Origin: Lomentospora prolificans
Lineage: Eukaryota; Ascomycota; Sordariomycetes; Microascales; Microascaceae
Direction of reading: 5' to 3'
Assembly: GCA_029532625.1 (NCBI GenBank)
Contig: JARFXM010000009.1
Coordinates: forward strand, 3,782,001-3,846,000
Length of the DNA stretch: 64,000 nt
Part shown: positions 10,996 to 21,300 of the stretch, one piece after another
Numbering within the stretch: the first letter of the stretch is position 1
Layout: every line of letters begins with the position of its first letter
The notes under the pieces: generated by a model
Seen by the model: the letters and a program-made list of their open reading frames with translations, nothing else
What the model was told of the DNA's origin: nothing
Database searches by the model: none
Position numbers and translations under genes: made by a program

Positions 10996-12285
10996 TCAGA
11001 CATCCCATTCTTGCTCTTCCTCCTCCTCCTCCTCAGGTCCATGGGCACTGAGGGCCGAGAATGACCCATAGTTCTTAGTAATAGCAGGCTTGCCATTAAT
11101 CGAAGGCGTCTGAGGCTTTTGAACCGCTGCAACCGCTTTAGCAGGCTGGGATGTCATAGAGGGCGGTGATTTTGCCGGCTTGTCGTCGGTAAGGGGAGAG
11201 GTTTGCGCTGCCTTCTTTCCCTTCTTAGACTTCGAGGACTTCACCGTGTTCCACTCGTCAGCTTCGGCTTCGGATTTGAGCATCTCCATCTGCTCTTCCT
11301 CAGACGGAATGGAAGAAATCCAAGTTCCTGCCTTGTCAGGATTAACGGCGGCGGTATTGGAAGCCGGGGCTGAAGGTGCGGTAGCAGGAGAGTTGTCGAA
11401 CGTATCAAGAAGAGGGGCAGTGGCCACGGTGCTCGCAACTTGTCCATTAGGCGTTCCGGCAGTCCAGGCCGACCCACCATTAACAGAAGCCTTGAACTGA
11501 GAACCGTCCTTAGCAGGGCGCCCTTCGGATACACGAGCAAGGCGACGTTGCGCTTCCATCAGCTTCTTCCGCTCAAGCTCAGCGTCATCGCTTGCGGCCT
11601 TGGCAGCCTCGGCCTTCTTGCGGTTCTGTCTCTGCTTCTTGGTCAAGGCGGGCTCGGCAACCTTCTTATCTTTCTTGGCTTTCTTGGTTTGCTGGGTCTC
11701 AGAAGGTACGATGCGGAGGCTCGACGGACCAGAGGCGGGGGCTTCAAGCATGTCACTGACATCACCAGCATCGGCTGCAACAGCGCGAGGTGAAGGGGCA
11801 GGTGACTGGTCATCATCTGCGTCAATACCAGTGGTGGACGACGGAGGCGAGACCTTGGGTTCGTCAAAAGTATGGACCTGGGCGCGCGATTGCTTTACCG
11901 ACTTCTGCTTCTTCTGTTCGTTTCCGTTGCTAGTCACAAACTGTTTACCCTGTTTCACATTCGATAGTTGCCGAGCGAATTCTTTGTTATTGAGTTCGTC
12001 CTCAATATCGTCGTTGGCGGGAGGCAGGGGCGGGGAGACAGCATCAGGCCTAGCATTGGACGAGCTAACCTTTTGAGATGAGGCTTCGTTGGCATACTGC
12101 TCGACTCGCTGCTTCTTGGCAGTCTTCTTCTCCTTTCGGGGTTCGGGGCTTCGGCTTCTAGGCGCCTTGGATGGGAGCGGCCCGGCTCGCTTCTTGGTCT
12201 TTCGAGTCGAGTAGTAGACGGTAAGGCCAATTGCTGCGACCGCAACATAACCACCAACAGTGGTGATGTACGAAGAGGAGCTCAT
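10996..12285 (-). CDS. Membrane-anchored lysine-rich hypothetical protein
   Basis: This is a 429-residue single-exon frame that I cannot assign. Residues about 8-26 (TTVGGYVAVAAIGLTVYY) form one hydrophobic segment near the N-terminus, followed at once by STRKTKKR, as in a tail-out signal anchor. The rest is low-complexity and charged: Lys-rich blocks (KKTAKKQR; TKKAKKDKK; LTKKQRQNRKK), a predicted helix around ELERKKLMEAQRRLARV, and a more ordered block EQMEMLKSEAEADEWNTVK that may be the conserved part. The C-terminus is an acidic run of seven Glu, encoded by a CTC-type trinucleotide repeat near 11015-11035, followed by QEWDV. An ER or outer-mitochondrial anchor with a basic cytosolic domain is an inference only. 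It is divergent from the nucleoside hydrolase gene. Confidence 0.75.
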   Translation of the reverse strand: MSSSSYITTVGGYVAVAAIGLTVYYSTRKTKKRAGPLPSKAPRSRSPEPRKEKKTAKKQRVEQYANEASSQKVSSSNARPDAVSPPLPPANDDIEDELNNKEFARQLSNVKQGKQFVTSNGNEQKKQKSVKQSRAQVHTFDEPKVSPPSSTTGIDADDDQSPAPSPRAVAADAGDVSDMLEAPASGPSSLRIVPSETQQTKKAKKDKKVAEPALTKKQRQNRKKAEAAKAASDDAELERKKLMEAQRRLARVSEGRPAKDGSQFKASVNGGSAWTAGTPNGQVASTVATAPLLDTFDNSPATAPSAPASNTAAVNPDKAGTWISSIPSEEEQMEMLKSEAEADEWNTVKSSKSKKGKKAAQTSPLTDDKPAKSPPSMTSQPAKAVAAVQKPQTPSINGKPAITKNYGSFSALSAHGPEEEEEEEQEWDV

Positions 12286-13987
12286 GGCACTGCAGTCCGT
12301 CTATTTCAAACGGTGGGGTGGAAATTGAAAAATATTAGCCTGAAAGTTGGAAAATGCTGGGGCTTCGTTTATGAACAGGTGTTCGTTGTTGATGTTGATC
12401 TCTTTTGTCGAGGAAGAAAAAAGGGTGTAGAAGAATAGAACTGAGGCTCGGCGCAAACGTATCCAGCCAAAGTGAGTTAGGAGAGGGATCAACCTTGTGA
12501 ACGCATGAATAAACACATTCCTGGATGAAAATCCCTGATCTGCTTGGCCAAGCTGGTTGATGATAAAAGAATTAGCTCCTCTCTAAGAGCTTCTGGGTTG
12601 TCGAGCTCTGGGCAATGCACACCAGCTACTGGCAACCAAGGATTTCCTAGGAGGCAAGCATACAATGCTAAGAACTAAGCCTCTAGGCTAGTAGAGGAGC
12701 GATAGAGTTATTAAGACAAAGATAAATAAGAAAGGAGGGAGTGTGACTGTTCAATTGAGAGGGTGAGATGGAAAGGAGAGGATAGAGGAAATTTCATGGG
12801 CGTGTGTTGATGGACGTGTTCAGATGGATGGCTCTTGGCAGGCAGTAGGGGGGCGAAAATTAGAGAAACGCCAGGTGTCGGCTTTGCAGACAGGGATATG
12901 AAGGGCCTCATGCTGGGAAGGTGCGACCGCCCGGGAAATCTCCGGATATACATACACTGCCAGCAAGGCCGTCATCGAGACATCCAAGGCGAAGGCTGAG
13001 CTCGCCCCTATCTTCCCACCATGTGATATTAGTCAATTGATGGAATCCATTACCTTTTGAAGGTGCGGTCCCCCGCATAATAAGGGTCGAATCCCTCTTT
13101 AGTTGGGCGGGATGAACCCTCATCGCTGCGATGATGACTACCTCCAAACTGCCACGCCTTCAACAGCACAGAGCATTCTGAATACCCGAGGTATTCAATA
13201 CATAGCTTGAGACACGGTTAATGTTTAGAGCTACAAGCTAGCCTACTTTTTATTCCAGTAGATAGGGTACCTCTAAGTAAGTCCAGGAACAGGCTTGTTC
13301 TCTACTTCATTGTTGATGTCTTCGTTCGGCTGGCCAATGTTGTACATTCAACTTTGAGAATGCTATCATCACAGTGCCAGCACAGACCAATGGACCCACA
13401 TGTGTCGCCTACCTCTGTACACTATTATTGACCTGTTCTCCTCAGTGAGGGGTTCAAAAGAAAGAACCGAGGGGCAAGACACTAGGATTGAGAATGAGCA
13501 GAAAAATTGAAGGGCCGGTTAAACAGCCGAACAAGCGCAAGTAGACGCTGGCAAACGTATACGGCCCTGAGAGATAGAGCATATAGATTGTAACCCAAGA
13601 AAAAGCGTTAAGGAGTGACTAGTAGAGATTCGTCTGGTTGATGAGCACCTAGGTGTCCCCCTGTCCAACCCAAACAGCCAGCCGCTTGATTACAACCCCA
13701 CCTCCATTCGCAGATTACAAAACCATCATTGATCTCGCCGGAGAAGGGTAGTGGCAAACCCCTTATCAATACTGAGGAGTACAACAGCGTTTAATCTGTG
13801 TTCTCCTTCCAGAGCCCAAGTGAGCAACAAAACTCACTGCGTGGTGCACGAATCTCAAAGTTCAAGGCAATTTGCGTCCTCAGAAGCGGATATATACATA
13901 CATCTACGGGGACAGATATCGGTGTTGCGTGAAACGAGTTCAGAATCCTATCGACAGTGCGAACCTTGAAAGCCTCATCCATTCACT
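12286..13987. promoter_or_regulatory. Divergent upstream region of the membrane protein and nucleoside hydrolase genes
   Basis: About 1.7 kb with no supported gene. A small upstream frame (13751-13969) ends 18 bases before the nucleoside hydrolase start and could be a leader ORF. A tRNA-like relic lies near 13023-13105. Confidence 0.45.
13023..13105 (+). other. tRNA-like relic (weak)
   Basis: The stretch has a T-arm-like AAGGGTCGAATCCCTCTT (13082-13099), one T short of the usual GGGTTCGAATCCC. A seven-base loop TTTTGAA sits between ACC and GGT, in anticodon-loop position, and a TGCGG...CCGCA hairpin would suit a long variable arm. A D-arm is poorly formed and no 7-bp acceptor stem is clear. 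It is at best a degenerate tRNA. Confidence 0.25.
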
Positions 13988-15554
13988 ATGGCCCCAAAAA
14001 ATAGAGTCATTATTGACACCGATCCAGGCATGTGTGGACTCCCAGGGCTACTATTGCAGGCAAACCAGGGGTGTCAAATACCGGCTTGGTTACGATCACA
14101 GGGGCCGTCCGATTCAATGACGCTTTCAAAACTAACCTCGATTTATGACTAGGCGTGGACGACATCTTGGCTATGTTGCTAGCCCTGTCCTCGACCGTGG
14201 AGGAGCTGGAGGTCTTGATGATCTCTGTTACTTACGGCAATGTCCCGCAACAAAGGTGTGTTGTCATATGAAGTTGGCTACTAGTCGAAAATTATCCTCT
14301 AGCTAACACGGGGGTTGCCCACCGTCCAGCTGCCTACGGAACGTTGTTTCGCTGTTTCACGTTCTGGAGAAGGAGAGGGCCTGGAGGCAGAGCAAGTCCA
14401 GAGCACAAGGCTACGAGACTCTGGCTACTTCTAAGCCCATTGTGGCTGTTGGTCCAGAGCATCCGCTCGAGGAAGAAACACTGATGGCCGACTATTTCCG
14501 TGCGTAATAACAAAGCCAAATTTTGATTGACGATTTGCTAACACCTAATGATACATTAGACGGCGCGGATGGGCTCCATGGTGTCCATGATCAGCATCCT
14601 CACTTGTCTCCCGCTGACACGTGGAAATCTCTTTTCCGCGAAAACGAAAGTCAAGGGGAAGGACACGGATCTGATACTCCACTCTTCACCCCCTCCAAGA
14701 TTCCTGCGCATAAAGAAATCTTGCGGTTGCTACGGGAGAATCCAGAGGACACGATTAGTATCGCTGTTCTCGGCCCAATGACCAATATCGCACTGGCAGC
14801 AGCTGAAGATCCAGAGGTGTTCCTTCGCGTCAAAGAGCTAGTTGTCATGGGTGGTGCAGTTGACGTTCCTGGGAATATCACACCGCTAGCTGAATTTAAT
14901 TGTTACGCAGACGCTGTCGCCGCAGCGCGAGTCTATGCCCTGACATCTCCAGACCCCAAGTCGACAATGCCGCCCATTCCGGAACATATTGCCTCTCTTC
15001 CGCCCTATCCAGAGGGTCTCTCCCGCAGACTCAAACTCACGCTATTTCCCCTTGATATCACCGAACCTCATCTCCTCACCAAAGATGGATTTTCAAGTGG
15101 CATCAGAAATAGCCTGGAGCAGGGCAGTCCATTAGCACAGTGGGTGCACCATTTCCTCTCCAAAACTTTTGAGAAAATAGAATCCATGGTCGGTCCTGGG
15201 ATTGAACCTGGCTTGTCACTCCATGACCCTATGACTATCTGGTACCTTCTTACTCAATCAGACCCCTCTTGGAAGCCGACACTGGAGCCTGAAGACATCC
15301 GTGTCGAGACATGTGGGCAGTGGTCGCGTGGAAAACATATTGTTGATAGGCGCGGGCGCAAGAAACCCGAAAGCTCTGCTGTGGACAAGATGCTAGACGA
15401 AAAGGTCCAGCTCGACGCCCTGGCGCTGGATGAGGTCCCTGGTGACAGTCAAGGGTGGCTGAGTGCTAGAAAAGGAAATAGGATCAACAGAATGGTATCC
15501 TCACCTGGTGAGAAGGTGTTCGCCGAGTATATCATGCAGCGAATATTCGGATAA
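13988..15554 (+). CDS. Inosine-uridine preferring nucleoside hydrolase, four exons
   Basis: Exons are 13988-14027, 14153-14255, 14330-14499 and 14560-15554, giving 435 residues. Exon 1 reads MAPKNRVIIDTDPG and exon 2 continues VDDILAMLLAL, so the N-terminal Asp cluster DTDPGVDD that binds Ca2+ and ribose is rebuilt only after splicing. Exon 3 carries the CLRNVVSLFHVLEKE stretch. Exon 4 has GLHGVHDQHPHL, MTNIALAA, GGAVDVPGNITPLAEFN and LHDPMTIWYLL, whose His-Asp matches the catalytic/metal-binding HD of the family. Introns 2 and 3 have GT donors; intron 1 starts with GC. CTAAC branch points are visible in all three. These enzymes split ribonucleosides into base and ribose in purine/pyrimidine salvage. 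The gene is convergent with LSM8, the ends being 286 bp apart. Confidence 0.9.
14028..14152 (+). other. GC-AG intron inside the DTDPGVDD motif
   Basis: The exon ends CCAG at 14027 and the intron begins GCATGT. It ends GACTAG at 14152 with a branch-like ACTAAC about 17 bases upstream. Only this junction gives the family motif DPGVDD in frame; the nearest GT would break it. Confidence 0.8.
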
Positions 15555-15840
15555 TCACTTTTGATACCTACGTCTGTCAGGGGTTGTGGGAAGCCTTTCT
15601 TGAGGCGCAGCGGCCTGGGTATCTTAGAAACACAGTGATCCTGTGAATAAAATCATTATCAAAAATACTTAATACATAATGGCTCTCCCAACTGGTACCG
15701 TAAACGCCGTTGAATGCACTTCGTTTTCGCCACGGGTCAGGACCATATGTCGATGTTCATAAACGAAAGCCCGCTCGACTTCCGATGGCAGCCCCAATAT
15801 TCGTGTTCTACCCGCCAAAAAGTGTGGCCTAGGTGATTCT

Positions 15841-16303
15841 TCAAATGTGTTTAATTCCTCCAATGGGCGAACCTTTGACTGCGGTCCAATCGATGCTTTC
15901 GTCTAATTTCTCGTCTACGAGCCCGACCGTGCACACATTGTCACCCCGCACGAGATATAAACCTAGAGGGACTTGGACCGACGGCTCGTCATCATCTGGA
16001 GTTCGTACTACCCTCTCATGAGCTTCTTGAAGCACCTAGAGAACAGGAATACGTTAGCTTTTGGTACTAACAACGCCGGTATTTCTCGAATCCGGAGGGA
16101 ACGAACGAGGTTGGTGTTTTGATCGGTAGCCACAAGAGTACCTACAAGGGTCCTCGAGTCGGCAGTAATGATTAAAACCTTCTCTATTAGAGGTACGTTA
16201 GCTCCACCGCAGTCCATGGTGAGTGGCGGGGTTTGGTTCTGACACGAGGTATGGCGGAGAGAGGGGTGTACGAACTGTTCAGAAAGCCGCCGAGGGTGGC
16301 CAT
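15841..16303 (-). CDS. LSM8: LSM8, U6 snRNA-associated Sm-like protein, three exons
   Basis: Exons on the minus strand are 16303-16276, 16183-16107 and 16035-15841, giving 99 residues, the normal LSm8 length. Exon 1 is only 28 bases (MATLGGFLN plus one base). Joined to exon 2 it gives FLNKKVLIITADSRTLVGTL, the Sm1 motif typical of LSm8, then ATDQNTNL. Exon 3 adds VLQEAHERVVRTPDDDEP and the Sm2 motif GLYLVRGDNV, ending DESIDWTAVKGSPIGG. Introns of 92 and 71 bp both start with the less common donor GTTCGT and have GCTAACG branch points. LSm8 defines the nuclear LSm2-8 ring that binds the 3' U tract of U6 snRNA and supports spliceosome assembly. A GTG at the exon 3 start could mislead gene finders. 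Confidence 0.92.
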
Positions 16304-16608
16304 TGCGTGCCTGCCTTGCACTCAAAGGCAGGGCTAGTACTTCCGCCTATATTGAGGACGTTATTCGAATAATGTGGATCGTATCTCGTACTAAATCGTA
16401 TGCGAAACGAGCTTCTTCCAAATGGGTCCTACTGGGATGGCGGAAGCTTTTCAAATTTCGAGGGAACACGCATCGAGTCGAAGGTTAGCGTGGACGTTAC
16501 ACGATGCATGGAGGTCGAGTGGCACAAGTAATTAGTGCAGCTGCCAGCAGCTGTGTACATCGAAGTTGTTTCATACTTGACATTCTGCAGTGTACATTTT
16601 ACATTATG

Positions 16609-16680
16609 ACATGGAATGTTGATGCACATTCCATGTTCATGTCGCCATGATGGTAATCTCACCATCATGATATGCATGAT
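16609..16680. repeat. Three consecutive short inverted repeats
   Basis: ACATGGAATGT (16609-16619) pairs with ACATTCCATGT (16626-16636) across six bases. CATGATGGT (16646-16654) pairs with ACCATCATG (16661-16669) across six bases. ATCATG (16664-16669) can also pair with CATGAT (16675-16680). Confidence 0.85.
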
Positions 16681-16778
16681 GTTTTGTATCTGGATTATTA
16701 TTTTCGAAGCACATAATCGAGAAATGGGTTGAACTGTGGCATAGTGAGGCACAGGGGAGGCGAAACAACATGAGGATA

Positions 16779-16834
16779 GGACTATCCGTGCCACGCACCC
16801 CCTCCCCGGAGGGGGTGCGTGGCACGGATAGTCC
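16779..16834. repeat. Perfect 27-bp inverted repeat with 2-base spacer
   Basis: The left arm 16779-16805 begins GGACTATCCGTGCC and the right arm 16808-16834 ends GGCACGGATAGTCC. The arms are exact reverse complements over all 27 bases, separated only by CC. Similarity stops sharply at both outer ends. Confidence 0.95.
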
Positions 16835-17097
16835 AAATTGCTATCTCGAACCGAGGAATCACTCGTGTATTAACAGGATTACATTTCTGGACTAAACGAT
16901 TTTATTTTTGCGGTTTTGCTTCACTTGCTGACGGAGTTGTTGAGGACATTAGTATAGTGGAGAAATCCGAGATTGTCAAAGCTATTCATTGCTAATATAG
17001 AATACACGAGATGATGAAAACGAGGGTAATAGTGTGATGAATCCATCCATGTAGCTAATGTATGTGCTGCCAGGATGGCCAATGGTACTAACACGAC

Positions 17098-18390
17098 TTA
17101 GCCTGATGCGAAGGTGGGGCTTGACTTGTCGCACTCCTGCAGGAATCTATAGATGCCCTCTAGTCCCTCAAAATCATGGGAGGCGTAGTCGTCAAAACTT
17201 GAACGCGGCGATCCTTCCGGATCAGAAAACCAAGGATTGTCCTCCAGCTCCATAAAGGCTTCTTGAACATCCTCACTGTCCATGGAGCGGAGAGACATGC
17301 TTGGCGAGGACATCTTGTCGGTCTCTTGGCCATCTGGTGCGAAGGGGAATCTCAGGGCCATTGGAACACCCATTGAAACGGAAAAGTCGGGATCTTCGTC
17401 GATGAAGCCTCTTTGTACTCCAATATCATCGCATAGCCGTTCGAGCGTTCCGGCGTCGATTCCGGGGAAGTTTATCCTCAAAACATTAGGCTTCTCCATG
17501 GTCAACGGCAGATCGCCTAGTCTTGAAATCCTCTGGATATCCGAAAAGATGACGCTTAGATCCTTAAAAGCCCTAGCAAAATCCACTGCTAGCTCATCCA
17601 AAACTCCTTCCGTTCCTAGGCTTCTAGATGGCGTGCACAACCGTTGCCCGTTTACGACAGCGGATTGGAAGGGGAACGTCGAAGTTAGCGGGCTGAGGGC
17701 AGTAATAGTCGGGCCTAGATGGAATTCGATAAAGGATCCAGGGATAGCCGTAGAGCAACGAAGAAATTGGCGCGTAGCTTCATCTTCTAGAGCTGATACA
17801 GCGCGATACTGGGCATAGCCCATCTTGTCAATACCGTCGAAGCGAGCCCGATGACCAGAAAGCCAAAAAGCCCTCACTGCAGCGGACACGTTATGAAGTA
17901 CCTCAGCTGGCGCGGTCGGCGTGTGTGAGAAGTATCGAGAGCCCCCACCACCAAGGGTATACCCTCCCGCAGTTCGCGGAATTGCTCCTCCCGTTAAGTT
18001 GGGCCGGAGAGTGCTTGCGAACGGAGCCCGGCCGGTAAATCGGGACAGTTTTTGAGACGTGTCTGAAGAGGGAAGTTTTGTCCTATCGACAGGGAAACGG
18101 GAATAACCACCTTCTGTGCGGCCCACGACCTGGCGGACAGTGTGGACTAGGCGGTTATGGGCGTTTGTCTGATACCATCTCGTCATCCGTCGCTGCTGAC
18201 GGAGGGCGGCAATAGGATGGATCGCTTGTCTTTTGGCAGAAGATCCCGTGAACACAAAACTCTGGACGTGGTCCTGTACGGGTTTTGCGGCATTTGCCAC
18301 CCGTGTTCGTAGGGAGGAAGTGGTTTTTGTTAAGGCGACCCGGAGGAGACGCATGGCAGCTGGTGCCCACATCCCCCCAAAGACTGCCAT
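17098..18390 (-). CDS. Protein of the family labelled 'casein kinase II beta 2 subunit' in aspergilli
   Basis: 430 residues are read from the ATG at 18390 (MAVFGGMW); the frame stays open for nine more codons to an ATG at 18417. A TATATAAG lies directly before the chosen start. The first 130 residues are basic and Ser/Arg-rich, as in a mitochondrial precursor. The conserved part starts at SRYFSHTPTAPAEVLHNVSA and continues AVRAFWLSGHRARFDG, AVDFARAFKDLSVIF, RISRLGDLPLT and RINFPGIDAGTLERLCDDIG, ending in RFPFAPDG and an acidic tail. I recall homologues in Aspergillus annotated as casein kinase II beta 2 subunit. I see none of the paired CPxxC zinc-ribbon cysteines of true CK2-beta, so that name is doubtful and function is unknown. 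Confidence 0.72.
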   Translation of the reverse strand: MAVFGGMWAPAAMRLLRVALTKTTSSLRTRVANAAKPVQDHVQSFVFTGSSAKRQAIHPIAALRQQRRMTRWYQTNAHNRLVHTVRQVVGRTEGGYSRFPVDRTKLPSSDTSQKLSRFTGRAPFASTLRPNLTGGAIPRTAGGYTLGGGGSRYFSHTPTAPAEVLHNVSAAVRAFWLSGHRARFDGIDKMGYAQYRAVSALEDEATRQFLRCSTAIPGSFIEFHLGPTITALSPLTSTFPFQSAVVNGQRLCTPSRSLGTEGVLDELAVDFARAFKDLSVIFSDIQRISRLGDLPLTMEKPNVLRINFPGIDAGTLERLCDDIGVQRGFIDEDPDFSVSMGVPMALRFPFAPDGQETDKMSSPSMSLRSMDSEDVQEAFMELEDNPWFSDPEGSPRSSFDDYASHDFEGLEGIYRFLQECDKSSPTFASG

Positions 18391-21300
18391 CTTATATAAC
18401 TCCTTGCCTCGAATCACCAGTCAGGTGTAGAGGAGGCAGAGAGAAAGAACACACCAAACGACTGCCGGACGAAGAGGAATGGGGGGTTTCGTTTAAGACG
18501 GGGATCGGGACATGCGGGAGGCCGCTTTAAGGGCGGGTGCAAACGGATTACGCAAGCCACCCGCTCCGACCTGCCCCGCAATCGTGGCGGCGAATGTCCC
18601 TGCCTGTCAAGTGGCAAGAGTGGCTCTTCAGAAGATATCCATGTCTGACTAAAAACCACGACTCCCTCATCCTGGGTCTCTCTTCGAAGGGGTTATGTTA
18701 GTCAGCAGAGGACATTGTCCATAACTTCGCAATTTTTCAGGCCTTGTACTTTCTTGAAAATTTCCTTTCCCACCACCATTTTTGCTGAAGGTAAGCAGTT
18801 TTCTTCATTCATCTCTCCTTTTTGCAAGAATTTCCCTGATGAGCCATTTTCCATGAACAATCCAAATCAGACCAGCACCATGGTGATCTTCCATAAGCTC
18901 TAGAATTACACTGAGAGATTCTTGACGAAAACGCTTCATTCCTACCGCTCTTTGGCGTGATCTTATATTTTCGTTAGCTAACAAACCCTTTAGTCGGATT
19001 CTCTTTTTTGGCGAGTTGCGTCTGCAACTAGTCTGTATCTTGTGTCTCTAAAGGTGAGGATCCCATCTTCGCATTCTCTTGTCCCGGCTCGGGCTTTTGC
19101 CCTAGCTTTTCCTCTGGATGATGAACATCAACGACACAGGGATTCCTCATGCCGAAAACACGATGTGGAGCCAGTTGTTTTAGTTTCAGCCTTGTCTGAC
19201 CAGTGACCTAACATCGGAGATGTATTTTGCCGCGTTTATATCACGAGCGCTCGCTAATGTCATTCTAGGTATTCTTCCCCCAACCGTTCTGTCCTCGACT
19301 CTGGTGTTTCCAATATGATGAACTTGACGAACGGGCGGACATATCGAGTATTGTCGTTCTCGCCGCTCAAACAAGGTCGTACAACCCTTGGGCGGGAAAT
19401 TGGCAAGACCTCTGGATGAGAAGTCGTCTCCTGACGTTAGAAACAGCCAAGATCACTGCTGTGGATATAGCCCATGTTATCGATAAAGAGACTAATTTGG
19501 CTGGTGATGCTTTAGGTATGGTAAGAAAAAAAGCTCCCTAGCAACTGGAGTGCGCCGACAATGCTGGACTTGCAAATGATGATTCGTTATTCACACTGTT
19601 TGACTGGCAACTCAATTGCTGCTAGACATGAACACAACATATCCATACTGATGCTGCGTCAAGGTTGCTGGCCTGCTTATGAAAATGGCTTGCATATCTT
19701 GGCTGCATTTGCACTCTCATGATGCTGAGTACGGAGATGCAAACCATTCGGCTAACCCATCCTCAACTCAAATAGGTTGATACATGTGCATGGATCTGAC
19801 CTGTACCAGGAAGAGTGAGTGTGTTTCCATTGATTGTGAACTGCCCCGACTATCCTGATGACCGTTTATTAGCTCTAGCTGAGTTCATCGTGATGACAAA
19901 TTATTTCACCTTGGAGAACTGATACAGATAGTCCCTTTTCTCAAATTTCTACTTCAAAGCGTCCACGATCTGGAGAGACAAGCTGACATGGTGGACTTAT
20001 CCAGGACTAATCGGACGGCCCCGAGATTCTAGGAGTCAAGAGGTAGCGTCCGAACGAGGTTAACGCGCAAGCTAAGGCTGTTGTAGGAGCCCCTCGTGTG
20101 TATTTGTACGCCCGGCAAGGGTTGGCGCTTGATGAGCCCTAGCTTGAAATAATAGCCCCCCCGCGCAGAGATAGTGCATAATGTTAACTTCGTTGATCAT
20201 CGTCCCCAAGTGCAGTTTCGTTTTCTCTAGTTGGATGGTGATGTAGAGAATGAACTCTGATTCACCATATAGAGAGTAATACACTGTCTAAAAGGCGATG
20301 GAAGTCTCCGGAAACACCCGAGAGACATGCTTCGACCCTGTAAAAGGTGCGCAAATGAGCATTGGAGTTCCTTTCGGTCATCATGTAAGGTTGATCCGGC
20401 GGATAGATCTCAGACGCAGGGGAGAGTGAGAGTAAAGGGAGTAATAAAGGCTCCCCAGTTGGCCCTGGATTGTGCAGGTAATTACCGAGTTGTAGTAAAA
20501 AATGCCAGGCCCGGTTTAGTTGTGCATATTCCGGGATCCATATTAATGACAGTAATTTCCCGCCCTTGTGCTGGAATGTCAAGAGTTACCTTCATCGCGG
20601 GGTTTTGCCCCTTTTAAAGAGTACGTCCGGGCATCGCTTCGAGAAAGTTGCAGAAGAGAGTTTCAACATCCTTTCGTGGATCATTGGCGTGGGGTCATTA
20701 ATACAGGCCCCGAAAGTCTCCGCCTTTACTAAGTAATAAGGTATCACTCCTAGATTTACAAATCTGAGCGCCCCGACGGGTTGGAAAACTAAGAAGGCCC
20801 AACTCCGGCACCTTCACAGGAATGGATGAAATGGATATCGACGCTGGTGGCCCAGACTATTATGCTGGCCCTCAAAGTGACAATCGAGGTTGTCACCCAC
20901 TGGACAGGAATTGAACACCTCTGTCCATCTGGCAGGTACCAGGAGACAATCAAGCCAGGGGCGATCCACGAGGATCCTTCTCAAGCCTAACCCTGGAGAG
21001 CGGTGCGTTTTTAATAGGCAGGAACGGGGTGGGAGAACTACCTTGGCGGAACCTGGGTTGGGGTCAAGCGAAAGGAAGGGAAAAGAAGGAATGCGCGCAA
21101 GACCTCTCTGCATATCCATCTTCGATCCCAATTGTCCCGATTATCGGTAGAGGTGATTTTATTTTTCCCTTGGTCGCTTACTTGCTATTTTGTGATGATC
21201 TCCTTTTTACTTGTATCCACAAATTATTACCCTTGACCGGATCTTGTAGATGTATCATCGTCGCCAACCCCTTTTACTGGCTGGTCTTATCCTCGACATC

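Larger units (their letters stand above)
16304..17097. promoter_or_regulatory. LSM8 upstream region with clustered inverted repeats
   Basis: The 0.8 kb between the LSM8 start and the 3' end of the CK2-beta2-like gene holds no gene. Its notable content is three short inverted repeats at 16609-16680 and one long perfect one at 16779-16834. Confidence 0.6.

Noticed and set aside
16429..16836. 135-codon minus-strand frame over the palindrome
   Set aside because: It owes its openness to the inverted repeats and has no protein-like features.
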